Source: Diphasiastrum complanatum | Taxonomy: Eukaryota > Streptophyta > Lycopodiopsida > Lycopodiales > Lycopodiaceae | Reading direction: 5' to 3' | Assembly: GCA_029204225.1 (NCBI GenBank) | Contig: CM055101.1 | Location: 59,194,094-59,258,093, forward strand | Length of the DNA stretch: 64,000 bases | In this document: piece after piece, positions 48,035-51,007 of the stretch | Numbering within the stretch: position 1 is the stretch's first letter | Layout of the letters: each line of letters starts with the position of its first letter | Program-made: the position numbers and the translations under genes | The notes under the pieces: model-generated | Told to the model about the DNA's origin: nothing | What the model saw: the letters and a program-made list of their open reading frames with translations, nothing else | Databases searched by the model: none

Positions 48035-49898
48035 AACATATATTACAATTCTTTCTTCTATAGGAATTTCTTGAAAATGACCTTCCTCCACATGCAAGCC
48101 AGTGGTAGGAAAATTTGAACTGCCCCAAGGTAAAATGGAGACTATGTGATAAAACTATGTCCAAGTAGCCTGGTGAGAAAATATCTGTGTACCAGATTCT
48201 AAAAAATGAGTATGTTCATTGTTACCTTTGAACGCGTTTGAAACGTTTTCATTTTGGGGCCCCAAGGCCCTAATAAGGGGTCAAAGGAGCCCCATATTGG
48301 CCCCACTAGATTTTTAGGGACCAATCAGACTTCTATCAAGCAGGACGTTTTGCATTGAGTCCTTATGAATATGCTTGTCAAAAATGAAGAGTTTCATCCA
48401 AGGTTGCATGCTAAAGGACGGTCATATGAGGACTGTAAACTACATGCTTGTGCCAGGCCATCTCAAACAGTCAGTGTAGGAACCCATTCTACTATAAGAT
48501 GTTCCTCGTTTTGACCCATTAGTTTAATCTAGCCCCCAAGAATCATTTTGTGGCTAACAGAGATGTTTTGTCGATCAGTTACCTGTAGGCTGTAATAATC
48601 TTATGTGTGTCTACTTGAAGAATATAATTATCTTATGGTTCCAGCATATTCAAGTCATGGAAACATCTTGCCTTTGAGTATCTTGTGATGGATCTTGACC
48701 AAGGAGGAAAGCTATCCAACATGTTTCCTATCTACAGGTTTTTTTGGAACGTTCAATTTTTTGCTGTTACCCTTAATGCTTAAAGCCACTTTCATGCTTA
48801 TGTTTTCCCTTGTGCGCTTTAACGAAAGATTCGGGGGCATTCAAAGGATGATGACTACCAGTTTCCGTTGTTGTTCTTTGTAATAGCGTGAGCTTAGTGA
48901 CAAACAAAGAGATTATGAAATTATCGTTCATGAAGGAAATATTTGGTTGATAGCTTATTGTCTCCATTCAAGACGGAAATGGTAATTTATTTTTTTCTGA
49001 ATCCTTTGTACATCTTTCTTCTTTGTGTGTGCACAATCTTAAAACTCCTGCAAAAATGTCCTTTTTTGCTTCCAAGGTCTCACTTTTGGAGTTTCTGAAA
49101 GCCTATAAATTTGTAGGACACAGTAGCATATTCTGATACCAGTCAATGGCATGTCATAACTTAAGCTGAACATGGTACTGATTTTTCTTAAATTACTGCT
49201 GCTCATTTATGACAACTCTACTTTGTCCATGAAACTGGCCCACAGTTCTCTATATGTAACGCTATTGGTCATCTTCTTGTTAGGTACGATACAATTGGAT
49301 GTAGTTATCTCTATGATATTGACGTTCACTTGGATACTAGTGGATCACGACATGGTGGTGCAAAGCCCTTTGTCATTGATGCAACTAAATTTGGAAATGT
49401 CTCAAGGTTTATCAATCACAGGTATGCATAATAGAATGGGTGCAAACTATATGAGCCTATTGTCTTATTTTTTACTCTCTTTTTGCTGCTAATTATGTGG
49501 ATTTGGTATGTGTGTGACTCCTACACTTTTCTCTAACTAATCCGTTTGTTTTCAGCTGCGCTCCAAATTTGATTAATTACCAGGTGCTGGTGGAGAGTAT
49601 GGACTGTCAGCTTGCTCATATAGGCCTTTATGCCAGTCGTGATGTATGTGCTATTGTTCACCACCGTAAAAAATACCTTTATCTTTCATTTTAGAATCTT
49701 GCACAATTTATTGCAAAATTCTGTGTGTGGGATGGTGGAGAAATCTTTAACTTGAAAACTACTAATGCAAACCTTTCTTTATTTTATCAGATAGCAGTTG
49801 GCGAAGAGCTTGCATATGACTATCGATACAAATTGCTTCCTGGAAAAGGGTTTCCCTGTCATTGTGGAGCTGGTAGTTGTCGTGGAAGGCTGTACTAG
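4075..49898 (+). CDS. SUVR5: SUVR5-type SET-domain histone lysine methyltransferase with zinc fingers, 11 exons
   Basis: Coding exons are 4075-4881, 5950-6252, 6647-6757, 6971-7081, 7271-10384, 17751-17912, 35214-35330, 35554-35657, 49284-49421, 49556-49643 and 49791-49898. They join in phase into 5163 nt (1720 aa plus stop), and every intron is GT-AG. Order of domains: WRGKWQ region near residue 270, three Cys/His repeats (about 661-855), four C2H2 fingers (about 1016-1200), pre-SET (1483-1575), SET with RFINHSCAPN and ELAYDY, and a post-SET CHC...C cluster at the C-terminus. This order is that of plant SUVR5, a nuclear, zinc-finger-guided H3K9 methyltransferase that represses genes. The Arabidopsis protein is shorter (about 1380 aa by memory). 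Catalytic-fold motifs look intact and there is no frameshift or internal stop, so the gene is probably active. Introns 5, 6 and 8 are full of transposons. Function is by family; splice sites are read from sequence only. Confidence 0.9.
4882..5949 (+). other. SUVR5 intron 1
   Basis: 1068-bp intron between gtgtga and ttttgcag. AT-rich; no coding segment or recognisable repeat. Confidence 0.8.
5950..6252 (+). CDS. SUVR5: SUVR5 exon 2 (WRGKWQ region)
   Basis: Residues 270-370. Acceptor ttttgcag|TGG, donor AAG|gtgtgg, phase 0 at both ends. Encodes [10 protein letters not shown], then [17 protein letters not shown], matching the conserved N-terminal block that plant SUVR5 proteins carry ahead of the zinc fingers. 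The reading frame stays open upstream to 5869, but the acceptor sets the exon edge. Confidence 0.88.
6647..6757 (+). CDS. SUVR5: SUVR5 exon 3
   Basis: Residues 371-407 (37 codons), phase 0 at both ends. Acceptor gctagccag|GCA, donor GGA|gtaagt. Encodes [19 protein letters not shown] and ends in LLIRLFG. This short helical-looking segment belongs to the conserved N-terminal region and was found by splicing logic, since it is too short to stand out as an ORF. Confidence 0.85.
6971..7081 (+). CDS. SUVR5: SUVR5 exon 4
   Basis: Residues 408-444 (37 codons), phase 0. Acceptor tgtctag|ATG, donor AAG|gtagtc. Encodes [14 protein letters not shown] and continues into [11 protein letters not shown] of exon 5; plant SUVR5 proteins have the same order (an SSW...NSF block followed by CILWNEV-like sequence). 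Confidence 0.87.
7271..10384 (+). CDS. SUVR5: SUVR5 exon 5 (Cys/His repeats and four C2H2 fingers)
   Basis: Residues 445-1482, a single 3114-nt exon, phase 0 at both ends (acceptor gatag|GAG, donor AAG|gtaagg). [13 protein letters not shown] is near the start. Three Cys/His repeats lie at genomic 7926-8025, 8140-8230 and 8419-8500, each with a spaced C...RQC/RRC/EQC...YC or HC...H pattern (for example [10 protein letters not shown]). Four C2H2 fingers lie near 8984-9050, 9085-9150, 9185-9255 and 9465-9535; the last reads [19 protein letters not shown]. The end, [11 protein letters not shown], leads to the pre-SET exon. In Arabidopsis the fingers direct SUVR5 to specific DNA; the same role here is inference. 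Confidence 0.92.
10385..11511. other. Intron 5, proximal part
   Basis: Donor-side part of the 7366-bp intron 5. No coding domain recognised. The part right of about 10.75 kb may be decayed internal sequence of the minus-strand LTR element whose primer-binding site is at 11512. Confidence 0.4.
11512..11962 (-). mobile_element. LTR with primer-binding site, LTR retrotransposon remnant
   Basis: On the minus strand a 436-bp LTR (11527-11962; TGTTGAAATAAA at its start, ...GGTTTCAACA at its end) is followed directly by TGGTATCAGAGC, complementary to the 3' end of initiator tRNA-Met. The LTR start resembles that of the copia LTRs at 15305 and 14137. The matching second LTR was not found, so the element is truncated towards 10.7 kb. 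Confidence 0.65.
12540..13699 (+). pseudogene. Ty1/copia pol fragment (linker and reverse transcriptase), broken
   Basis: Several frames show copia pol: the linker before RT ([18 protein letters not shown] near 12979-13030), then [20 protein letters not shown] and [20 protein letters not shown] (from about 13100), [24 protein letters not shown] and the RT active site [11 protein letters not shown] near 13530. There are frameshifts and stops (after FLNGQL, for example), so it is dead. It is cut on the right by the minus-strand copia element that begins at 13700. Confidence 0.85.
13737..14940. mobile_element. hAT-type non-autonomous element (family CATAGTTGC) nested in a copia LTR
   Basis: Starts CATAGTTGCAGCGAATCGCG and ends with the inverse of CATAGATGCACTACGATTC. 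Flanked by a perfect 8-bp duplication ATCTTAAC (13729-13736 and 14941-14948). The subterminal DNA is packed with GAATCGCGATTC motifs. No transposase. A related copy in inverted internal orientation lies at 28115-28880. The 8-bp duplication points to the hAT superfamily. It carries its own insertion, a solo LTR. Confidence 0.82.
14137..14515 (+). repeat. Solo copia LTR nested in the hAT element
   Basis: 379-bp LTR starting TGTTGAAATAAATGCC and ending CTTGGAATTTGTCA, with flanking GGTGC/AGTGC (4 of 5 match). Its two ends match those of the minus-strand copia LTRs at 13700-15305, but it lies in the opposite orientation. No internal region remains, so it arose by LTR-LTR recombination. Confidence 0.8.
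15310..15590 (-). pseudogene. Copia RNase H C-terminal fragment
   Basis: Minus-strand translation gives [20 protein letters not shown], then KHIEVD, a stop, and later [16 protein letters not shown]. This is the end of a copia pol polyprotein next to the polypurine tract. Internal stops make it non-functional. Confidence 0.85.
15710..16252 (-). pseudogene. Copia gag (UBN2-type) with one internal stop
   Basis: On the minus strand [20 protein letters not shown] is followed, after an in-frame stop near 16025, by [29 protein letters not shown] and [20 protein letters not shown]. This is the capsid-like gag region of Ty1/copia elements. It sits just inside the 5' LTR and primer-binding site, as expected. 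Confidence 0.85.
17144..17300. repeat. CTTAG-family MITE end
   Basis: CTTAGAAGCCCGTTCTGTGA and the following stretch through CACCTGCTGGCCGC match the left part of the complete MITE at 50333-51007 (same order: ...CAGTACGT..., poly-T, AAACAGGTAT, CACCTGCTGGCCGC, GAGGGACGC). The right end could not be found before exon 6. Confidence 0.65.
17340..17520 (-). pseudogene. Possible captured 3' exon of an Arg/Gly/Asp-rich RNA-binding protein
   Basis: One minus-strand frame reads [20 protein letters not shown], then [19 protein letters not shown] and ends PSTSHGSNS followed by a stop. This composition resembles the C-terminal tail of plant SR or hnRNP-like proteins. It sits next to MITE-like sequence, so it may be a gene fragment picked up by a transposon. 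Assignment is by composition only; no domain is complete. Confidence 0.35.
17751..17912 (+). CDS. SUVR5: SUVR5 exon 6 (pre-SET, first half)
   Basis: Residues 1483-1536 (54 codons), phase 0. Acceptor tgtcatgcag|AGT, donor CAA|gtaagt. Encodes [15 protein letters not shown], then [16 protein letters not shown]. The Cys cluster is the zinc-binding first half of a pre-SET domain, and the DIYG...RFPY stretch is characteristic of SUVR5. It lies alone between a 7.4-kb and a 17.3-kb intron. Confidence 0.92.
18050..18910. other. GC-rich intron segment with interstitial TTTAGGG repeats
   Basis: Begins with three TTTAGGG units (18054-18074), then about 600 bp of GC-rich DNA with no convincing gene. The stretch around 18346-18395 resembles part of the 113-bp repeat unit at 32864. 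Further single GGTTTAGGG motifs follow near 18780-18855. It may be the far (3') flank of hAT-A, but no terminal repeat could be defined. Confidence 0.4.
18911..18950. repeat. (TC)20 microsatellite
   Basis: Uninterrupted TC dinucleotide run. Confidence 0.97.
19115..22377 (-). pseudogene. hAT-A transposase (BED finger, DUF659, dimerisation region), broken
   Basis: Minus-strand exons in order. BED finger from ATG at 22377: [20 protein letters not shown] and VRAHLGG. A Pro/Ser/Thr linker. DUF659/catalytic region: [20 protein letters not shown] near 21590, then [14 protein letters not shown] and [20 protein letters not shown] near 21230. A WWESYG segment near 20150. hAT dimerisation motif [19 protein letters not shown] near 19960. 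Tail with AT-hook-like RGRGRPPGR and [11 protein letters not shown] (19115-19723). A frameshift near 22130 and an in-frame stop after GQHR near 21795 suggest it no longer makes full-length transposase. It would cut and paste hAT DNA; the assignment is firm. Confidence 0.85.
22379..22978 (-). mobile_element. hAT-A 5' end: GAGA tract, telobox, subterminal repeats, terminus
   Basis: Upstream of the BED start lie (GA)n (22379-22416), telobox-like CCCTAAACCCTAAACCC (22463-22479), then CT-rich DNA and GGACGC/GCGTCC-rich inverted repeats. The outer edge at 22978 reads CATGAGGGTCCGAGCC inward. A related terminus (CAAGGGCTGGGCGC inward) occurs at 33998. The other end of hAT-A was not identified. Confidence 0.55.
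23186..23440. repeat. Three tandem 85-bp repeats in the hAT-B 3' subterminal region
   Basis: Units start at 23186, 23271 and 23356, each with GGGCA(T/C)TGTGGGGGAGCA, GAGTGCAGCA(C/T)GTGGG and GAGCAACA. Probably transposase-related subterminal repeats; no coding value seen. Confidence 0.85.
23581..23920 (+). other. Short open frames opposite to the hAT-B transposase
   Basis: A plus-strand ATG at 23582 opens [20 protein letters not shown]; neighbouring frames give [27 protein letters not shown] and [20 protein letters not shown]. The charged, heptad-like composition could be a decayed second ORF of the element. No family recognised; chance cannot be excluded. Confidence 0.25.
24448..27762 (-). 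pseudogene. hAT-B transposase, broken
   Basis: Minus strand from [16 protein letters not shown] (27762). BED finger [20 protein letters not shown] and KGHLLG (27560-27690) lies in a second frame. Pro-rich linker. [20 protein letters not shown] near 26790. MSDG followed by TAG where family members have MSDGWTD (stop at 26618-26620). DUF659 part [20 protein letters not shown] and CRAQLLQMV (25884-26540). [19 protein letters not shown] near 25560. C-terminal Pro-rich, then [14 protein letters not shown] and [11 protein letters not shown] basic tail. The CxRNWS dimerisation motif seen in hAT-A is not found. A frameshift and at least one nonsense codon make it defective. Confidence 0.83.
28115..28880. 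mobile_element. hAT-type MITE (family CATAGTTGC) in an (AT)n target
   Basis: Ends CATAGTTGCAGCGCGATTTT and, inward from the right, CATAGTTGCGTCTGCGATTC. Flanked by ATATATAT on both sides. Subterminal GAATCGCGATTC-like palindromes. The interior matches the element at 13737-14940 in reverse orientation (for example CAAATGCGCGCCGA, and the stretch with CTCCAGTGAA). No coding capacity. Confidence 0.82.
28879..28928. repeat. (AT)n microsatellite
   Basis: About 48 bp of AT dinucleotides between the MITE and the next hAT end; it is the shared target of three hAT insertions. Confidence 0.9.
28929..29094 (+). mobile_element. hAT-C left end with GGTACC/GGATCC palindromes
   Basis: CATAGGTCCCGCGGTACTGG, then repeated GGTACC, CCGCGG and GGATCC-like palindromes and an AT-rich block. 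The order matches the 5' end of hAT-B read inward from 28104, so this is the 5' terminus of a plus-strand sister element. It is cut at 29095 by an LTR. Confidence 0.7.
29095..30110 (+). mobile_element. LTR plus primer-binding site of a truncated LTR retrotransposon
   Basis: A 256-bp LTR (29095-29350, TGTGAGTAGTG...CTATTACA) is followed by TGGTATCAGAGCC at 29352, the initiator tRNA-Met primer site. About 700 bp of leader-like DNA follows with no gag recognised. No second LTR was found; the right boundary near 30.1 kb is a guess. Confidence 0.6.
30437..30506. repeat. Tandem duplication of about 36 bp
   Basis: TGCACTGCACTCCTTTACGC and the following CTGTAAGGACTCCCAC occur twice in a row, just upstream of the hAT-C coding start. 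Confidence 0.85.
30731..32076 (+). pseudogene. hAT-C transposase, N-terminal half, broken
   Basis: ATG at 30731. [20 protein letters not shown] precedes BED finger [21 protein letters not shown] stop at 31016-31018, then a Ser/Pro linker and a [20 protein letters not shown] block (31127-31600). An intron-like gap, then the conserved [19 protein letters not shown] (about 31748), a TAG at 31930-31932, [20 protein letters not shown] and [20 protein letters not shown] (to about 32075). The dimerisation half is missing; the reading runs into a second BED unit (hAT-D). Confidence 0.8.
32190..32690 (+). pseudogene. hAT-D, 5' part only: telobox, GAGA leader and BED finger
   Basis: TTTAGGG repeats (about 32190-32208) and a GA-rich leader precede ATG at 32283. 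It encodes [38 protein letters not shown] and [13 protein letters not shown], a close relative of the hAT-A BED region. Coding similarity stops near 32690 after frame disturbance. It is a 5' fragment or an internally deleted derivative of an A-type element. Confidence 0.75.
32750..33085. repeat. Three tandem repeats of about 113 bp
   Basis: Units begin ACATAGT(A/G)GT at 32750, 32864 and 32976, each with GGTC...GGTTCCCTG, a CAGTT/CAGCTTT core, AATTAGTAAG and GTTGA. A diverged single copy of part of the unit lies near 18346-18395. Confidence 0.8.
33103..33345. repeat. Tandem repeat of 52-60 bp, about 4.5 copies
   Basis: TGAGCATTC occurs at 33103, 33159, 33213, 33273 and 33325, each followed by CTCCCA-like sequence, ACTTGTGGTCTTGAG and CACTCTTCTGG. 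Confidence 0.85.
33345..33879. other. Intron 6 segment without recognised features
   Basis: No gene found. A poly-G run lies at about 33818-33830. Confidence 0.5.
33880..33998. mobile_element. A-type hAT terminus
   Basis: Reading inward from 33998: CAAGGGCTGGGCGCAAATGC, then GCGTCTGGGTGCGCGCGTCC and a GGACGCGTCC palindrome. This parallels the hAT-A outer end (CATGAGGG...AAATGGCCGCGTCTGCGTCC). The partner end was not found. Confidence 0.5.
33999..35213. other. Intron 6, distal part
   Basis: About 1.2 kb running to the exon 7 acceptor. Short open frames only; no recognised element. Confidence 0.5.
35214..35330 (+). CDS. SUVR5: SUVR5 exon 7 (pre-SET, second half)
   Basis: Residues 1537-1575 (39 codons), phase 0. 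Acceptor tttattcag|GAA, donor AAG|gtgaaa. Encodes [18 protein letters not shown] and TNRVLQKG, the second Cys cluster of the pre-SET domain. It continues directly from ...GQIILQ of exon 6, so no coding exon is missing in the 17.3-kb intron between them. Confidence 0.93.
35554..35657 (+). CDS. SUVR5: SUVR5 exon 8 (SET domain, N-terminal part)
   Basis: Residues 1576-1610. Acceptor ttttctaag|GGT, donor AAAG|gtgaaa; ends after two bases of an Arg codon. Encodes [20 protein letters not shown] and [14 protein letters not shown]-x-VRA and GTFVCEYxGE form the SET N-flank that contacts the methyl donor in this family. Confidence 0.93.
35658..36727. other. Intron 8, proximal part with GA tracts
   Basis: No gene. 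GA-rich DNA at 36265-36353 and a pure (AG)30 run at 36481-36540. Confidence 0.7.
36728..37127 (-). pseudogene. LINE-type ORF1-like fragment
   Basis: Minus-strand frames read [20 protein letters not shown], then [49 protein letters not shown] and [13 protein letters not shown]. The pattern (VRG/VHG..., [26 protein letters not shown]) is that of the C-terminal domain of LINE-associated ORF1-like proteins. A stop precedes the METAW segment, and no endonuclease or RT is nearby. Confidence 0.55.
38364..38543 (+). CDS. Short copia-gag-like start ORF in the LARD
   Basis: 59 codons from ATG at 38364. [20 protein letters not shown] matches the N-terminal 'LDGxNYxxWK' block of Ty1/copia gag, then the frame ends at TGA. 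This links the non-autonomous element to copia-type retrotransposons. It is probably not functional by itself. Confidence 0.6.
   Translation: MARDLGAIRTCSGEDMLDGTNYFSWRCKLRFGIDVMIKILSVTRSILYHLRFCKTSKSA
38613..39527 (+). other. Two unrecognised open frames inside the LARD
   Basis: 38613-39107 (164 codons) and 39141-39527 (128 codons; opens with a non-ATG codon, TTG) are in tandem. They contain repeated [14 protein letters not shown] and [16 protein letters not shown] phrases and hydrophobic stretches. No domain is recognised; they may be remnants of pol or non-coding leader. Confidence 0.3.
39764..39832. repeat. (GA)n microsatellite
   Basis: About 69 bp of GA; it follows the truncated 3' LTR of the LARD and is followed by TTAGTTACA. 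Confidence 0.97.
40275..40339. repeat. (AG)n microsatellite
   Basis: About 65 bp of AG; again followed by TTAGTTACA, as at 39833, so the two tracts bound a duplicated or mobile edge. Confidence 0.97.
40828..40890. repeat. (CT)n microsatellite
   Basis: About 63 bp of CT followed by a C run, just left of the chromovirus insertion. Confidence 0.97.
40991..41651 (+). repeat. Chromovirus 5' LTR
   Basis: 661 bp, TGTTACAGCTTTTATTCC to GAGTCTGACA. Contains two near-repeats of GACA(C/T)(A/G)TGTCA...TGCTCACT(A/G)GGACA(G/T)TTGGTCCA. Confidence 0.92.
42431..43280 (+). pseudogene. Chromovirus gag
   Basis: From ATG at 42431: [20 protein letters not shown], then a TAG at 42599-42601, [33 protein letters not shown], a TAA near 42887, [20 protein letters not shown] and a basic tail. 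A zinc knuckle near 43214 reads [15 protein letters not shown]2CX3HX4C, one residue short of the usual CX2CX4HX4C. Two nonsense codons lie in one otherwise continuous frame. Confidence 0.85.
43430..45514 (+). pseudogene. Chromovirus pol: protease, reverse transcriptase, RNase H
   Basis: Protease: [20 protein letters not shown] near 43490. [22 protein letters not shown] (44050), a frameshift near 44240, [45 protein letters not shown] and catalytic FVDDILVYS (to 44650). RNase [39 protein letters not shown] and [10 protein letters not shown] (44950-45310). The frames are broken in several places; the active-site aspartates are still present. Confidence 0.9.
45549..45621 (-). other. tRNA-like Pol III promoter unit in TRIM LTR (copy 1)
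   Basis: On the minus strand: GCGCGGA (acceptor-like), A box TAGCTCAGTGGTAGAGC (45598-45614), a short pairable anticodon-like arm CCCAT...GAGGG, B box GGTTCGAATCC (45560-45570), and TCTGTCC as a partial acceptor complement. Spacing is that of a tRNA, but stems hold mismatches and wobbles and no convincing anticodon is seen, so it is a tRNA-derived promoter rather than a working tRNA gene. It has the same orientation as the element. Confidence 0.75.
45810..45882 (-). other. tRNA-like Pol III promoter unit in TRIM LTR (copy 2)
   Basis: Same unit in the 5' LTR: A box TAGCTCAGTGGTAAAGC and an identical B box GGTTCGAATCC. A few changes from copy 1 fall in the acceptor-like part. Confidence 0.75.
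45926..46926 (+). pseudogene. Chromovirus integrase (core deleted) and chromodomain
   Basis: After the [20 protein letters not shown], then [20 protein letters not shown] and [10 protein letters not shown] (zinc-binding N-domain), [13 protein letters not shown], a [23 protein letters not shown] and [20 protein letters not shown], with the first two catalytic Asp regions. The reading then jumps to [20 protein letters not shown]: roughly 110-130 residues, including the catalytic Glu region, are missing. GPWKIAKR...[10 protein letters not shown] and a chromodomain ([20 protein letters not shown]) follow. The chromodomain, which guides integration to marked chromatin, is intact; the enzyme is not. 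Confidence 0.88.
46927..47583 (+). repeat. Chromovirus 3' LTR
   Basis: 657 bp, TGTTACAGCTTTTACTCC to GAGTCTGACA; directly preceded by the polypurine tract and followed by the ACCTA duplication. Confidence 0.92.
47949..48032. repeat. (TC)n microsatellite
   Basis: About 84 bp of TC, the longest tract of its kind in the window. Confidence 0.97.
48033..49283. other. Intron 8, distal part
   Basis: AT-rich, no recognised gene or element, runs to the exon 9 acceptor cttgttag. Confidence 0.6.
49284..49421 (+). CDS. SUVR5: SUVR5 exon 9 (SET domain core)
   Basis: Starts with the last base of the split Arg codon and ends with two bases of the Ser codon of NHS. Acceptor cttgttag|G, donor CACAG|gtatgc. 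Encodes [17 protein letters not shown] and [23 protein letters not shown] is the catalytic-core signature of SET methyltransferases. Separated from exon 8 by 13.6 kb of nested retrotransposons. Confidence 0.93.
49556..49643 (+). CDS. SUVR5: SUVR5 exon 10 (SET domain)
   Basis: Acceptor gttttcag|C completes the Ser of NHS. Donor GAT|gtatgt, phase 0. Encodes [15 protein letters not shown] and [10 protein letters not shown]. Together with exon 9 it forms the NHSCxPN motif, with intact Asn and His residues. Confidence 0.93.
49791..49898 (+). CDS. SUVR5: SUVR5 exon 11 (SET end, post-SET, stop)
   Basis: Residues 1686-1720 plus stop TAG at 49896-49898. Acceptor ttttatcag|ATA. Encodes [15 protein letters not shown], with the conserved ELxYDY tyrosine motif, then [14 protein letters not shown], the post-SET zinc cluster at the extreme C-terminus, as expected for SUVR-type enzymes. 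Confidence 0.93.
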   Translation: MAVGEELAYDYRYKLLPGKGFPCHCGAGSCRGRLY

Positions 49899-50332
49899 TT
49901 GTAAAGGATATGAATGTTCTTATTCATGGTTGATGTTCACGTATTGCTTTTCTTGTCTGATATTTTCTGGGCAGTTAATCAAGGTTATTCTAATTGATGA
50001 CAAAATGAAGGGTTTTGAGCATTTTTTGAAATCATAAAGTTATGGCTGTACTAACAGATTTATTTGCAATTCTCTGGATCAAAGCTTTGTCATGAGGTTC
50101 TTATGTGATATAATTGGCCCAATTCATGGAGCATGGCTTTAAGTGTCTGTGGCCAAGTAGATAAGGTTTATCATAAGTTCCATCTCTTTCTAGACTCCAC
50201 AAATGAACACTTAAGTTACCAAAATGATATGAGGCTTGCAATTTCGATATTGGCTCCCACCTTATTTGCTTGATGAAAATGTTTTAGTGAGTTCAATTTG
50301 CAGCCGTAAAGAATGATAGCATATGTTTGGAC
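49899..50332 (+). other. SUVR5 3' flank, probable 3' UTR
   Basis: T-rich sequence after the stop codon with no other gene. A polyadenylation site cannot be fixed from sequence alone. Confidence 0.5.
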
Positions 50333-51007
50333 CTTAGAAACCCGTTCCAACCCTTTTGGCTTGGAACGTACAGTACGTTCCGGAATGTACTGGGTTGGAA
50401 TGTTTTTCTTTAAAATAGAAAAGAAACAGGTATTAAAGCACCTGCTGGCCGCATGGTCCTTTTTGAGGGACGCATCGTGATATGCGAGCAATCTGTAGAG
50501 TTTTCTGTGAAAATCTTGTATCTGTTTATCTAATCAGAATGAAGCTTCTTTGAACCTGTCAGTCATCAAGTAGAAGCTGAATCGTGCAAATCTATCCTTG
50601 AACCTGTCATTTATCAAGTAGAAGCTGAATCATGCATATCTATCCCTCGAACCTGTCATTCATCAAATAGAAGCTGAATTTGCTGACCCTACCCTATTGC
50701 ACATTCATTCCCTATTGTGCGTATCTTCCCCTCGATGGTTGTCAAATCGAGCATATCTATTTCTCGATGGTTGTCAAAATATGAGCTACTGGATGGTTGT
50801 CTCAATCGCGCATATCGATCTCTCAACTATCTGCGTCTATCCTTTGTAGATGACTCCAGAGTCCAGTGTAGATCTCCAGCATGTTCTTTTATAGGTTGAA
50901 GTCAGTATCGCCTCTTTTTTCTTTGCTAAAAAGTACGTATTTTAAATAAAAAAAAATTGGTCAAGTTCCGGAACGGAATGCGTTCTGTTCCAGAACGGGC
51001 AACTATG
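50333..51007. mobile_element. hAT-type MITE (CTTAG/CATAG family) downstream of SUVR5
   Basis: Ends CTTAGAAACCCGTTCCAAC and, inward from the right, CATAGTTGCCCGTTCTGGAAC; flanked by GTTTGGAC/GTCTGGAC, 7 of 8. 675 bp. The interior has three imperfect copies of GAACCTGTCA(G/T)T(T/C)ATCAA(G/A)TAGAAGC (about 50555-50670). No coding capacity. Part of a relative lies at 17144. Confidence 0.8.
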
